Below the pieces are notes generated by a model that saw only the letters and a list, made by a program, of their open reading frames with translations, made no database searches and was not told the origin of the DNA. From positions 1 through 64,000 of the forward strand of contig CAZMZP010000060.1 of the NCBI GenBank assembly GCA_964570935.1: 64,000 bases of DNA, in the 5' to 3' direction. This DNA is from JAFGJU01 sp964570935. Lineage in GTDB: Bacteria; Eisenbacteria; RBG-16-71-46; JAFGJU01. Position numbers and translations under genes: made by a program. Of this stretch, positions 16,649 through 24,785 are shown one piece after another (positions within the stretch are counted from its first letter, which is position 1; the number at the start of each line of letters is the position of its first letter).

Positions 16649-17932
16649 ATGCCACACACAGCGGGTCGTCAAGCCGGAGCCGATGAGCCTCTAGTCAGCG
16701 GGCAGCGGGTCGCGGTCATCGGCGGAGGGCCCGCCGGAGTGGCGGCGGCCCTCACTCTGAGGGAGGCAGCCAGGACGTCCGGCACGAACGTGACGGTGTT
16801 CCTGTTCGAATCGAAAAGATTCGGGGAGCACCTGAACCAGTGCCTGGGTGTGCTCTCCCCGCCTCTCCTGTCCATACTGTCCCGGGACTTCGGCATCGAG
16901 CTTCCCCGCGGTCTCATACAGCGTGAGATCAGCGGTTACGTGCTGACCTGCCCGACGAACGAAGTCATACTGGATTGCGAATCCGAGGCGGAGCTATCCC
17001 ACGCGGTCAGGAGAGTCCAGTTCGACGCCTTCCTGCTGGAGACGGCCCGGGAGCGCGGAGTCAATCTCGTCGCGAGCCGCGTCACTGACATCGAGGTGTC
17101 GTCCGACTCCGTGATGGTCTACAGCGACAGCGGCAACTGGAAAGTCGACGCCGTGGTCGGAGCGTTCGGCCTGGACCGCGCTGCGGCCGGCGTGTTCAGC
17201 AAGCGCACGGCCTACAGGCCGCCCGAGCCCATCGAGACCGTCGTCACGAAGGTACATCCCGCCGGCCTGGACAGGGTCAACGACCTCCTTTCCGACCGCA
17301 TCTACGTCTACCTGCCGGCAATCCCCAGGATCGAGTTCGGCGCGCTCATCCCCAAGGGGAATCACATATCCGTTGTCGTGGCAGGGAAGGACGTGAAGTC
17401 AGTGGACATGGACGCATTTCTCGCCCTGCCAGAGGTGGCCGAAATGCTCCCGCCTGGATGTTCCGCCGAGGGCTACTACAAGGGCAGCTTCCCGCTCGGG
17501 CTGGCTTCCGGGATCTACGGCGACCGTTACGTCGTGGTGGGAGACGCCGCGGGCCTCGTCCGGCCCTTCAAGGGGAAGGGCATCAACACGGCCCTCCTGA
17601 CGGGACGGCTGGCGGCCTTGACGATGCTGGACAAGGGCGTGTCCTCGCGTGCGTTCAGAAGCTTCTACGACGGGTGCGCCGAGTTCAAGTCGGACGTCCT
17701 CTACGGACGCTTCATGCGCTTCCTGGCAGTGTACACGTCGAACCACCTCTCGATGGACAGGGTCATCGCTCTGGCCAAACGCAGGCCTGACGTGAAGCAG
17801 GCGCTGTTCGACTGCGTCTCGGGCAGCAGGCCGTTCAAGGACATAGTGAAGCGGAACCTGAACGTGCCTTTCGTGGCGCAGGTCCTGAAGGCCACGCTCG
17901 TCCAGGGCTGGGCGCACAGGCGCGGGAGATAA
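16649..17932 (+). CDS. FAD-dependent oxidoreductase, geranylgeranyl-reductase-like
   Basis: 427 aa. N-terminal Rossmann motif VAVIGGGPAGVAAAL (~residue 20-34) and a second FAD motif VVVGDAAGLVRPFKGKGIN (~290-308) place it in the geranylgeranyl reductase / p-hydroxybenzoate hydroxylase-like flavoprotein group. Middle motifs (RVQFDAFLLETARERG) fit. The substrate is unknown; isoprenoid or quinone side-chain reduction is possible by family. It starts 7 nt after groL with no good ribosome site, so translation may be coupled. The start codon is uncertain. Confidence 0.78.
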   Translation: MPHTAGRQAGADEPLVSGQRVAVIGGGPAGVAAALTLREAARTSGTNVTVFLFESKRFGEHLNQCLGVLSPPLLSILSRDFGIELPRGLIQREISGYVLTCPTNEVILDCESEAELSHAVRRVQFDAFLLETARERGVNLVASRVTDIEVSSDSVMVYSDSGNWKVDAVVGAFGLDRAAAGVFSKRTAYRPPEPIETVVTKVHPAGLDRVNDLLSDRIYVYLPAIPRIEFGALIPKGNHISVVVAGKDVKSVDMDAFLALPEVAEMLPPGCSAEGYYKGSFPLGLASGIYGDRYVVVGDAAGLVRPFKGKGINTALLTGRLAALTMLDKGVSSRAFRSFYDGCAEFKSDVLYGRFMRFLAVYTSNHLSMDRVIALAKRRPDVKQALFDCVSGSRPFKDIVKRNLNVPFVAQVLKATLVQGWAHRRGR

Positions 17933-18007
17933 GCCGCCGGGCGGCGCCTGGCTCCCCCCGCGCGGCAGGGCGTCCGCCAACCGCCTGCCCTCGCCGCCCC
18001 GCCCGCA

Positions 18008-18036
18008 TTGACTTCCGGCGCACCATGCTGTAGATT
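18008..18036 (+). promoter_or_regulatory. Sigma70-type promoter of the aminotransferase-fol-pan cluster
   Basis: TTGACT (18008-18013), 17 nt, TAGATT (18031-18036). It would start transcription near 18043, 37 nt before the ATG at 18080. Confidence 0.55.
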
Positions 18037-18079
18037 CACGTTCGAGAACGGAAGCATCATCGCCGGAGCAGAAATCAGC

Positions 18080-19267
18080 ATGAACCACAAGGCACAGAAG
18101 AGCTTTCAGGATTCGGTCAAGGCCGCGAGGCTGGACAGACTGCCGCCTTATCTCTTCGACGAAATAGACAAGGCCAAGAAGAGGGCTGCCGGGAAAGGCG
18201 CGAAGGTCATCGACCTGGCGGTCGGCGACCCGGACCTGCCCACGCCCTCGAGAATAGTCGACAGGATGAGGGAGGCGGTCGGGAACCCGTCCAATCACAG
18301 GTATCCCGGCTACGCCGGTTCCATGGCGCTCAGGCGCACCATCGCCTCGTGGTTTCAGGGCAGGTTCGAGGTGACGCTGGACCCGGAGCACGAGGTGCTG
18401 GTGCTCATCGGCTCCAAGGAAGGACTGGGACACCTGCCCATGGCCGTCGTGAACGAGGGCGAGACCGTCCTCGTGCCCGACCCGGGCTATCCCGTGTACG
18501 AGAACATGTCGCTCATGGTGGGGGCCGAGGTACGCCGCTTCGGCATTCATGAGGCGAATTCGTTTCTGCCCGACCTGGCCGAGCTGGAGGCAGCCGGCGA
18601 CGCGAAGCTCCTGTTCGTGAACTATCCCAACAACCCGACCGGCGCGGTGGCGAGCCCGGCCTTCTTCGACAGTCTGATAGAGTACGCGCGGTCCAGGGGA
18701 ATCGCCGTCTGCAACGACGCCGCATACAGCGAGATAACGTTCGACGGGTTCAGCTCACCCAGCATGCTGGCCGCGAAGGGTGCGATGGACTGCGCGATTG
18801 AGGTGCATTCATTCTCCAAGACGTTCAACATGACCGGTTGGAGAATAGGTTTCGCCGTCGGCAACAGGGAGATTCTACTGGCGCTGGCGCAGGTCAAGAT
18901 GAACCTGGATTCGAGCGTGTTCGGGGCGATCCAGGAGGCCGCCGAGACCGCGCTGGCCATGAACTACGACGAGAATCTGCGAGTGTTCGAGAGGAGGCGC
19001 GACCTGGCCTTCGAAAAGCTCAGGCGGATGGGGTGTCACTTCTTCATGCCCGGCGGCACGTTCTACGTCTGGGCAAGGGTGCCGGCGGGCATGAGCTCGA
19101 TGGAGCTGGCGGTGCGCCTGCTCGAGAAAACGGGTGTCTCCGTGGCCCCGGGCTCGGGGTTCGGAAAAAACGGAGAGGGCTGGTTCCGGCTCGCTCTCAC
19201 GCGGCCGGAGACGGAGATTGCCGAGGGTCTGGAACGCATGGCGGGTTTGGCCCTATGGACAAGCTGA
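18080..19267 (+). CDS. Class I/II PLP aminotransferase, DapL-like
   Basis: 395 aa. Fold-type I aminotransferase with KVIDLAVGDPDLPTP, the substrate loop HRYPGYAGSMALR, FVNYPNNPTGAV, the PLP-lysine motif HSFSKTFNMTGWRIGF, and C-terminal FRLALTRPE. The pattern is closest to LL-diaminopimelate aminotransferases (lysine and peptidoglycan precursor synthesis), but aspartate/alanine-type activity cannot be excluded. The first gene after the 18.0-kb promoter; its last 13 nt overlap folB. Confidence 0.85.
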   Translation: MNHKAQKSFQDSVKAARLDRLPPYLFDEIDKAKKRAAGKGAKVIDLAVGDPDLPTPSRIVDRMREAVGNPSNHRYPGYAGSMALRRTIASWFQGRFEVTLDPEHEVLVLIGSKEGLGHLPMAVVNEGETVLVPDPGYPVYENMSLMVGAEVRRFGIHEANSFLPDLAELEAAGDAKLLFVNYPNNPTGAVASPAFFDSLIEYARSRGIAVCNDAAYSEITFDGFSSPSMLAAKGAMDCAIEVHSFSKTFNMTGWRIGFAVGNREILLALAQVKMNLDSSVFGAIQEAAETALAMNYDENLRVFERRRDLAFEKLRRMGCHFFMPGGTFYVWARVPAGMSSMELAVRLLEKTGVSVAPGSGFGKNGEGWFRLALTRPETEIAEGLERMAGLALWTS

Positions 19268-19617
19268 GGTTGACGGGATTATCATTCTTCGGGCATCACG
19301 GATGCCTGGAGGCAGAAAGGCAGCTGGGGCAGCGGCTGGAGCTGGACGTGGAGCTCCAGGGCGACTTCAGCTCGTGCGCGTCCGGGGACGCCCTGGCCGA
19401 CGCGCTAGACTACACGAAGGTGTACCGCATGCTGAAGGACCTCGTCGAGCACGGCTCCTACAAGCTGCTGGAGGCCCTGGCAGGCGCGGTGGCGGACAAG
19501 TTGCTCAAGAACTTCCAGGTCGAGAAGGTGGTGGTCAGAGTGAGGAAGCCCAACGTGCCGTTCTCGGCCAGTCTGACCAACGTCGAGGTGGAGCTGGAGA
19601 GGAGCAGGAAGGCGTGA
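19255..19617 (+). CDS. folB: Dihydroneopterin aldolase
   Basis: 120 aa, starting inside the end of the aminotransferase gene (13-nt overlap). Cleaves dihydroneopterin to hydroxymethyl-dihydropterin in folate synthesis. Visible: LTGLSFFGHHGCLEAER (family opening GxxGxxHHGV/C..E), the LDYTKVYRMLKDLVE segment, LLEALAGAVADKLL, and VRVRKPNVPF. It overlaps folK by GTGA. Length is typical. Confidence 0.94.
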   Translation: MDKLRLTGLSFFGHHGCLEAERQLGQRLELDVELQGDFSSCASGDALADALDYTKVYRMLKDLVEHGSYKLLEALAGAVADKLLKNFQVEKVVVRVRKPNVPFSASLTNVEVELERSRKA

Positions 19618-20108
19618 GGGCGTTCATAGGAATAGGCAGTAACCTCGGAGAGAAGGAGAGGAACATCAGGAGGGCGGTGGACGAGATCGCCGTGATGCCG
19701 TTCACCAAGCTCATCACCGTTTCCTCTCTTTACGACTCGGAGCCGGTTGGAGAGGTGGAGCAGGGTAATTTTGTCAACGCCGTGGCGTTGGTCGAGACTG
19801 ACCTCCAGGCCAGAAGACTCCTCTGGAACCTGATGCTCATCGAACAGAGGATGGGTCGGGTCAGAACAGTGAGATGGGGACCGAGGACTATCGACCTGGA
19901 CATAGTCATTTACGGAAAGAACATCGTGGAAGAGGACGGGCTCGTCATCCCGCATCCCGAGTTGGAGAAAAGGGCCTTTGTCCTCATACCCCTTCTGGAG
20001 ATAGAGCCAGACCTCGTGCATCCCCGCACGAAGGAGCCGATCCGCAAGCTCTTGAAAAAGGTCAAACCCCACAGCTCGGTCAAGAGAAAAGGAAGATTCT
20101 GGCTTTGA
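19614..20108 (+). CDS. folK: 2-amino-4-hydroxy-6-hydroxymethyldihydropteridine diphosphokinase
   Basis: 164 aa, GTG start overlapping the folB stop. Pyrophosphorylates the product of FolB. Visible: FIGIGSNLGEKERNI, SSLYDSEPVG, NFVNAVALVETDL, LMLIEQRMGRVRT, GPRTIDLDIVIYG, and PHPELEKRAFVLIPLLEI. All active-site blocks are present. Its stop overlaps a TTG start of the next gene. Confidence 0.96.
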   Translation: MRAFIGIGSNLGEKERNIRRAVDEIAVMPFTKLITVSSLYDSEPVGEVEQGNFVNAVALVETDLQARRLLWNLMLIEQRMGRVRTVRWGPRTIDLDIVIYGKNIVEEDGLVIPHPELEKRAFVLIPLLEIEPDLVHPRTKEPIRKLLKKVKPHSSVKRKGRFWL

Positions 20109-20779
20109 CCGTCACTGAGAAGAACTACATCGCGATAGAAGGCGTCATCGGGGTGGGGAAGACCAGCCTCGCAAATATGCTTGCCGAGAGGATGAACGCC
20201 AGGGCGGTGCTGGAAGAGGTGGAGGCCAACCCGTTTCTGGAAGGCTTCTACAAGGACAGGCAACGGCATGCGTTCCAGGTACAGGTGTTCTTTCTCCTGA
20301 GCCGCTTCCAGCAGCAGCGGGACCTGCTCCAGCGGGACATGTTCTTCAAGAAGACCGTCAGCGACTACATGTTCCAGAAGGACAGGATATTCGCCAACGT
20401 GAACCTGGACGAGAAAGAATTCGCCCTGTACGACAGGATAGCCACCGCGCTGGAGCAGCAGATAGCCAAGCCGGACATAGTCATCTACCTTCAGGCCTCG
20501 ACCGAGGTGCTGATGAAGCGCATAGCCAAGAGGGCGAGGTCCTGCGAAAAGAACATGGACCCCGAGTACCTCCAGACGCTGAACGAGGCGTACAACTACT
20601 TCTTCTTCCATTACACGGACGCTCCGCTGCTGGTCGTGAACACGTCCGAAATCGACTTCGTCGAAAACCCGGATTACGTCACGGATCTCTTGAAGATGGT
20701 GGAGCAACATTCCGACGGGACGCTCTACTACACCCCCATCGGAGGCAAGAGTGATGAACGGCGAAAAGAAATCGAGTGA
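20105..20779 (+). CDS. Deoxynucleoside kinase
   Basis: About 224 aa from the TTG at 20105 (TTGA overlap with folK). P-loop kinase of the dNK/dGK/dCK family that phosphorylates salvaged deoxynucleosides. Visible: YIAIEGVIGVGKTSLA (Walker A), the EVEANPFLEGFYKD substrate loop, FFLLSRFQQQRDLL, the DRIFA motif (DRx), IVIYLQASTEVLMKRI, and a lid with RAR. Overlaps panB at its 3' end. The exact nucleoside specificity cannot be read. Confidence 0.9.
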   Translation: MTVTEKNYIAIEGVIGVGKTSLANMLAERMNARAVLEEVEANPFLEGFYKDRQRHAFQVQVFFLLSRFQQQRDLLQRDMFFKKTVSDYMFQKDRIFANVNLDEKEFALYDRIATALEQQIAKPDIVIYLQASTEVLMKRIAKRARSCEKNMDPEYLQTLNEAYNYFFFHYTDAPLLVVNTSEIDFVENPDYVTDLLKMVEQHSDGTLYYTPIGGKSDERRKEIE

Positions 20780-21584
20780 GAGAAAGAAACTGACGGCCTG
20801 CGCCGTCAGGAAGATGAAGAAAACGGGCGAGAAGATAGCGGCCCTCACGGCCTACGACTTCCCGACGGCCCGGCTGGCCGACCAGGCGGGAGTGGACTTG
20901 ATTCTGGTGGGAGACAGCCTCGGCATGGTCGTGCTGGGCTACGAGAATACGCTGCGCGTGACGATGGCCGACATGCTGCACCACGCCGCGGCGGTCGCAC
21001 GGTCGTGTCCCGCCGCACTGGTGGTCGGAGACATGCCCTTCATGTCGTTCCAACAGGGTAAGCACGAGGCCGTCAGAAACGCCGGGAGATTCGTTCAGGA
21101 AGCCGGAGTGGACGCTGTCAAGCTGGAAGGCGGGAAGGACTTCGCCGAAACTGCCGAGCGGATTGTGCGCGCCTCGATCCCCGTCATGGGTCACGTGGGT
21201 CTCACTCCGCAGTCCATACTCGAATTCGGAGGCTACAGAGTCCAGGGCAAGAGCCCGGAGGACGCCGACCGGCTTCTGGAGGACGCCAGGGCGCTTGAAG
21301 AAGCGGGATGCTTCTCGGTGGTGTTGGAGGGGATCCCGTGGCGGGTCGCCCAGAAGATCACCCAGGAGCTCACCATTCCGACCATAGGGATCGGCGCCGG
21401 CCCGCACTGCGACGGCCAGGTGCTGGTCATGCACGACGTGGTCGGGCTGTTCCCCAAGTACGCCCCCAAGTTTGTGAAGAGGTACTCGGAGGCCGGAGAC
21501 GTCATGCGCGACGCCTTCGCCGCGTACGTCAGGGACGTCAAGGACGGCACGTTTCCCACGTTGGAATACAGCTACGGCGAATAG
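20754..21584 (+). CDS. panB: 3-methyl-2-oxobutanoate hydroxymethyltransferase
   Basis: 276 aa from the ATG at 20754 (GTG at 20751 also possible; GGAGG upstream). Makes ketopantoate from ketoisovalerate in pantothenate synthesis. Visible: KIAALTAYDFPTARLAD, VGDSLGMVVLGYENT, VVGDMPFMSFQ, AVKLEGG, GHVGLTPQS, VLEGIP, and TIGIGAGPHCDGQVLVMHDVVG. Immediately upstream of panC. Confidence 0.97.
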   Translation: MNGEKKSSERKKLTACAVRKMKKTGEKIAALTAYDFPTARLADQAGVDLILVGDSLGMVVLGYENTLRVTMADMLHHAAAVARSCPAALVVGDMPFMSFQQGKHEAVRNAGRFVQEAGVDAVKLEGGKDFAETAERIVRASIPVMGHVGLTPQSILEFGGYRVQGKSPEDADRLLEDARALEEAGCFSVVLEGIPWRVAQKITQELTIPTIGIGAGPHCDGQVLVMHDVVGLFPKYAPKFVKRYSEAGDVMRDAFAAYVRDVKDGTFPTLEYSYGE

Positions 21585-21596
21585 AAGGCCACAGTG

Positions 21597-22490
21597 ATGG
21601 GCGGAGCGCGCGGCCAGCGGCTGCGCCCGGAGGACGGCTGCGGCTTGAAACGAATCACCACAACCGCCGGCATGCGGCGCTGGTCAGACGCGGCCAGGAC
21701 GAGCGGCCGGACCGTCGCGTTCGTGCCGACCATGGGCTGCCTGCACGAGGGGCATCTGAGTCTCCTCAGGAGAGCCCGTCGCGAGGCGGACCTCGTGGCG
21801 GCCAGCATCTTTGTGAACCCGCTTCAGTTCGGCCCCAAAGAGGACTTCAAGCGCTATCCCCGTGACCTGTCCCGGGACGCCGGGCTCGCGCGCCGAGAGC
21901 GCTGCGACGTGCTGTTCGTGCCCTCGGCCGCGGACATGTATCCTTCCGGGTATCGCACACGCGTGACGGTGGAGGGCGCGGACGGCGTCCTCTGCGGCAG
22001 GTTCAGGCCGGGGCACTTCTCCGGAGTGGGCACGGTCGTGCTCAAGCTAGTGAACGTAATAAGACCCGACGTGCTCCTGCTGGGGCAGAAGGACGCTCAG
22101 CAGGCAGTCGTGATCAAGAGAATGCTGGAAGACCTGAACGCCGGAGTCAGGGTGCTGGTCTGCCCCACGGTCAGGGAGAAGGACGGGCTGGCCATGAGCT
22201 CGAGGAACAGCTACCTCAGCCCGGATGAAAGGCACAGGGCTCTCGGGATCTCTCGGTCGCTGTTTCTGGCGCGAGACCTCGTGCGGAGGGGAGAGAGAAG
22301 GCCTGCCGCAGTCAGGGCCAGGATGAGGAAGGTCCTGTCGAAAGCCGGCGTCACGGACGTGGACTACGTTGAGATACTGGACGGAGCGGCGCTCACGCCC
22401 CTGCGCCGCCTTAAGGGAGACGTTCTGATCGCGGTTGCGGCCAGGGTCGGCCACACGCGCCTCATAGACAACGTGAAGCTCCGGGTCTGA
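21597..22490 (+). CDS. panC: Pantothenate synthetase
   Basis: About 297 aa. ATP-dependent condensation of pantoate with beta-alanine. Visible: VAFVPTMGCLHEGHLSLLRRA (HIGH-type), SIFVNPLQFGPKEDF, FVPSAADMYP, RPGHFSGVGTVVLKL, LLGQKDAQQAVVIKRM, GLAMSSRNSYLS, and the C-terminal domain. The ~16 residues before LKRITTTAG are unusual, and a TTG near 21645 could be the real start. Follows panB by 12 nt. Confidence 0.95.
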   Translation: MGGARGQRLRPEDGCGLKRITTTAGMRRWSDAARTSGRTVAFVPTMGCLHEGHLSLLRRARREADLVAASIFVNPLQFGPKEDFKRYPRDLSRDAGLARRERCDVLFVPSAADMYPSGYRTRVTVEGADGVLCGRFRPGHFSGVGTVVLKLVNVIRPDVLLLGQKDAQQAVVIKRMLEDLNAGVRVLVCPTVREKDGLAMSSRNSYLSPDERHRALGISRSLFLARDLVRRGERRPAAVRARMRKVLSKAGVTDVDYVEILDGAALTPLRRLKGDVLIAVAARVGHTRLIDNVKLRV

Positions 22491-22524
22491 GCTCCACGGG
22501 AACGGAGGTCGGGGACGCCCGAGC

Positions 22525-23277
22525 ATGTCCGAACAAAGCACGATCTGCATCATACTGGCCGCCGGTCAGGGCACCCGGATGAAATCCGACCTTGCCAAGG
22601 TGCTTCACTGCCTGGAAGGCCGCCCGCTCGTGCAATACGTGGTGGAGTGCGCGCTGAGGGCGGGGCTCAAGCGCAGCGTCGTGGTCGTCGGTTTCCAGAA
22701 AGAGAAGGTCATGGAGGCACTGCGGGACTACCCGGTCCAGTACGCGGTGCAGGCGGAACAGAACGGCACCGGCCACGCAGTGCAGATGGCCCTGGCGACG
22801 ATTCCCGACCGCCGGGGCTCGGTCGTGGTCCTGGCCGGGGACGCGCCATTCCTGCGCTCGTCCACGCTCAGGGCGTTCGTGAACCAGCACGCCTCTTCCG
22901 GCTCTGACTGCACCGTGCTCACGGCCGTGGTGCCAGACCCGCATGGTTACGGCAGGATCGTGCGCGATTCGGCCGGCAACATGACCGCGATCGTCGAGCA
23001 CGACGATTGCTCGGAAACCGAACACCGGATCCGTGAGGTCAACTCGGGGATGTATTGCTTCAGACTTCCTTCTCTGATATCCTGTGCCAGGCTTTTGACT
23101 GACGACAACGTGCAGGGCGAGCTGTATCTCACCGACGTAGTGAGCATTATGCGCTCCAAGGGTATGAAGCTGGGCACGTACGCTGCGCCGGACTGGCGTG
23201 AGATGCTGGGCATAAACACCGTCGAACAACTCGCGCAGGGTGGAGACACCCTGCGCAAGCTGCGCGAGGAGACCTGA
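22525..23277 (+). CDS. GlmU-type nucleotidyltransferase, uridylyltransferase domain only
   Basis: 250 aa. Nucleotidyltransferase fold with CIILAAGQGTRMKSDLAKVLH (the LAAGxGTRMxSxxPKVLH motif), QYAVQAEQNGTGHAVQ, VVLAGDAPFL, DPHGYGRIVRD, EHDDCSE, REVNSGMYCF and DNVQGELYLTDVV. These match the N-terminal half of GlmU (UDP-GlcNAc synthesis). The C-terminal left-handed beta-helix acetyltransferase half of a normal ~450-aa GlmU is absent; the gene stops cleanly and is followed by a HIT gene. A separate glucosamine-1-phosphate acetyltransferase would be needed. Confidence 0.88.
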   Translation: MSEQSTICIILAAGQGTRMKSDLAKVLHCLEGRPLVQYVVECALRAGLKRSVVVVGFQKEKVMEALRDYPVQYAVQAEQNGTGHAVQMALATIPDRRGSVVVLAGDAPFLRSSTLRAFVNQHASSGSDCTVLTAVVPDPHGYGRIVRDSAGNMTAIVEHDDCSETEHRIREVNSGMYCFRLPSLISCARLLTDDNVQGELYLTDVVSIMRSKGMKLGTYAAPDWREMLGINTVEQLAQGGDTLRKLREET

Positions 23278-23284
23278 GGCCGCA

Positions 23285-23809
23285 ATGGACGAGAGACTGT
23301 GGGCGGGGTGGCGCATGAAGTACATAGTGTCCGCCAAGAGCAAGGGCTGTCTGTTCTGCGAAAAGGCCGCGGAGAGGCCAGGTCCGAAGAATCTCGTGCT
23401 TTCGGTGACACGCTGGTCTCTGGTCATGCTGAACGCGTTTCCGTACAACTGCGGCCATCTGATGGTGGCGCCGCGGCGGCACGTCAGCTCCTTCACGGGC
23501 CTGACCGAAGAGGAATCGCTGGAGCTCGTGGGGCAGGTGGCTCTGTGCGAGCGCCTGCTCAGGCGGGTGTACCGCGCGGAGGGCCTGAACGTTGGGCTCA
23601 ACCTGGGCAAGTGCGCCGGCGCGGGAGTGCTGGGTCACCTCCACGTGCACGTGGTGCCCAGGTGGGCCGGCGACACGAACTTCATGTCGACCGTATCCAA
23701 CACCAAGGTTCTGCCGGAGTCGCTGGTTGACAGCTACCGGAGGCTCAGAGCAGGGCTGGGAGCGATGAACAGGAAGGCACATGGCACGAAAGGGAAGCGG
23801 GTCCGCTAG
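23285..23809 (+). CDS. HIT family hydrolase / Ap4A phosphorylase-like
   Basis: 174 aa. It opens MDERLWAGWRMKYI, has a CLFCE zinc-type motif, NAFPYNCGHLMVAPRRHVSSF, and the histidine triad HLHVHVVPRW (~residue 120-129). This subgroup (LWAPWRM...) includes Ap4A phosphorylases and Fhit-like hydrolases acting on dinucleoside polyphosphates or nucleotidyl adducts. It begins 8 nt after the nucleotidyltransferase gene and overlaps the LytR_C gene by 29 nt. Confidence 0.92.
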   Translation: MDERLWAGWRMKYIVSAKSKGCLFCEKAAERPGPKNLVLSVTRWSLVMLNAFPYNCGHLMVAPRRHVSSFTGLTEEESLELVGQVALCERLLRRVYRAEGLNVGLNLGKCAGAGVLGHLHVHVVPRWAGDTNFMSTVSNTKVLPESLVDSYRRLRAGLGAMNRKAHGTKGKRVR

Positions 23810-24254
23810 CCGCCTGCTCGGCCGACTGGGTATCACGCATCTGTACGTAGTCGGGGTGGTGGCCCTGATGGTCGTGTTGGGGTATCCGCTCCTGCGCGGC
23901 CGCGCCCGGGAGGCGCCGGAGACGGTCGACCTCGCTTTCGACATCAGGGTGATGGTGCTGAACGGCTGCGGCTCGGAAGGCGTCGCCGAAGACGTGGCCG
24001 CGTCCCTCAGGGAAGCGGGCTTCGACATCGTGGGAACCGGAAACGCCGACGCCTTCGACTACGAGCGTACTCTCGTGGTGGACAGATGCGGTTTGAGCGA
24101 GAAGGCCCTCAGGGTCGGCCAGGTCCTGGACTGCAAGCTCGTTCTGACGCAGAGAGTGAGCGCCCCGAGCAGTGACGTGGTCGTAGTCATCGGCTCAGAC
24201 TGGCCGGAGCTTCGACTCAGGGGCCGCGGGAATCACGCCAAGGGGCTGTCATAA
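23781..24254 (+). CDS. LytR C-terminal-like domain membrane protein
   Basis: 157 aa with one N-terminal membrane segment (THLYVVGVVALMVVLGYPLL, residues ~19-38) and an extracytoplasmic LytR_C-type domain: IRVMVLNGCGSEGVAEDVAASLREAGFDIV, TLVVDRCG, and ALRVGQVLDCKL to VVIGSDW. LytR_C domains lie in the cell envelope, often near LytR-CpsA-Psr enzymes; here there is no LCP partner. Function unknown. Its start lies inside the HIT gene. Confidence 0.8.
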   Translation: MARKGSGSASRLLGRLGITHLYVVGVVALMVVLGYPLLRGRAREAPETVDLAFDIRVMVLNGCGSEGVAEDVAASLREAGFDIVGTGNADAFDYERTLVVDRCGLSEKALRVGQVLDCKLVLTQRVSAPSSDVVVVIGSDWPELRLRGRGNHAKGLS

Positions 24255-24279
24255 CATGACTCGAGGGAGGTGACCGGAG

Positions 24280-24552
24280 TTGAGCGGTCGAAAGCTTGGA
24301 TACCTCACCCTGATCCTGCTCCTGGGCCTCGTACTGGGCAGCGCCATAGGAGAGGTTCTGGGCTATTTCCTGCCGGAATCGCCCGTGAAGAAGGTCTTCA
24401 TAACCGGTTTCACGTACGTGTTTCCGCCGGCGACGCTCAACCTGATAGTACTTTCCGTGACGTTCGGATTCTCGATTAAAGCGAACGTGGTGAGCTTTCT
24501 TTTCGTATTCCTACTCGCGCATCTTCTGAAGTGGTTCAACCTGGTGACTTGA
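24280..24552 (+). CDS. DUF4321 small membrane protein
   Basis: 90 aa, TTG start with GGGAGGTGA 7 nt upstream. Two hydrophobic segments (residues ~7-30 and ~50-88) with GLVLGSAIGEVLGYFLPESPV between. This matches DUF4321, a family of short bacterial inner-membrane proteins of unknown role. Located just before tatA and possibly co-transcribed with it. Confidence 0.75.
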   Translation: MSGRKLGYLTLILLLGLVLGSAIGEVLGYFLPESPVKKVFITGFTYVFPPATLNLIVLSVTFGFSIKANVVSFLFVFLLAHLLKWFNLVT

Positions 24553-24578
24553 CGTGCTTCTGACTGGAGGTGACAGAC

Positions 24579-24785
24579 GTGGGTAACATAGGGTTCAGGG
24601 AAATCCTCATAATCGTCCTCATAGTGCTTCTCCTGTTCGGAGCCAGGAGGATCCCCGAAGTGATGAGGTCTTTCGGGAAGGGAGTGAAGGAGTTCAAGAA
24701 GGCGGCGAAGGAGATAGAATCGTCCGTGGACGACGACAAAGACACGGACTCCGCCGACCGCAAGCCTTCCCAGCCCGCCGGCTAG
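24579..24785 (+). CDS. tatA: Twin-arginine translocase subunit TatA/E
   Basis: 68 aa from the GTG at 24579; an earlier GTG at 24570 overlaps the ribosome site TGGAGGTGA and is rejected. Visible: one membrane helix (REILIIVLIVLLLFGARRIPEV with the conserved FGxxxxPE), the amphipathic helix FGKGVKEFKKAAKEI, and a charged tail. Forms the Tat pore with TatC (13.4 kb). Its stop overlaps the stop of the convergent ppiD-like gene. Confidence 0.93.
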   Translation: MGNIGFREILIIVLIVLLLFGARRIPEVMRSFGKGVKEFKKAAKEIESSVDDDKDTDSADRKPSQPAG

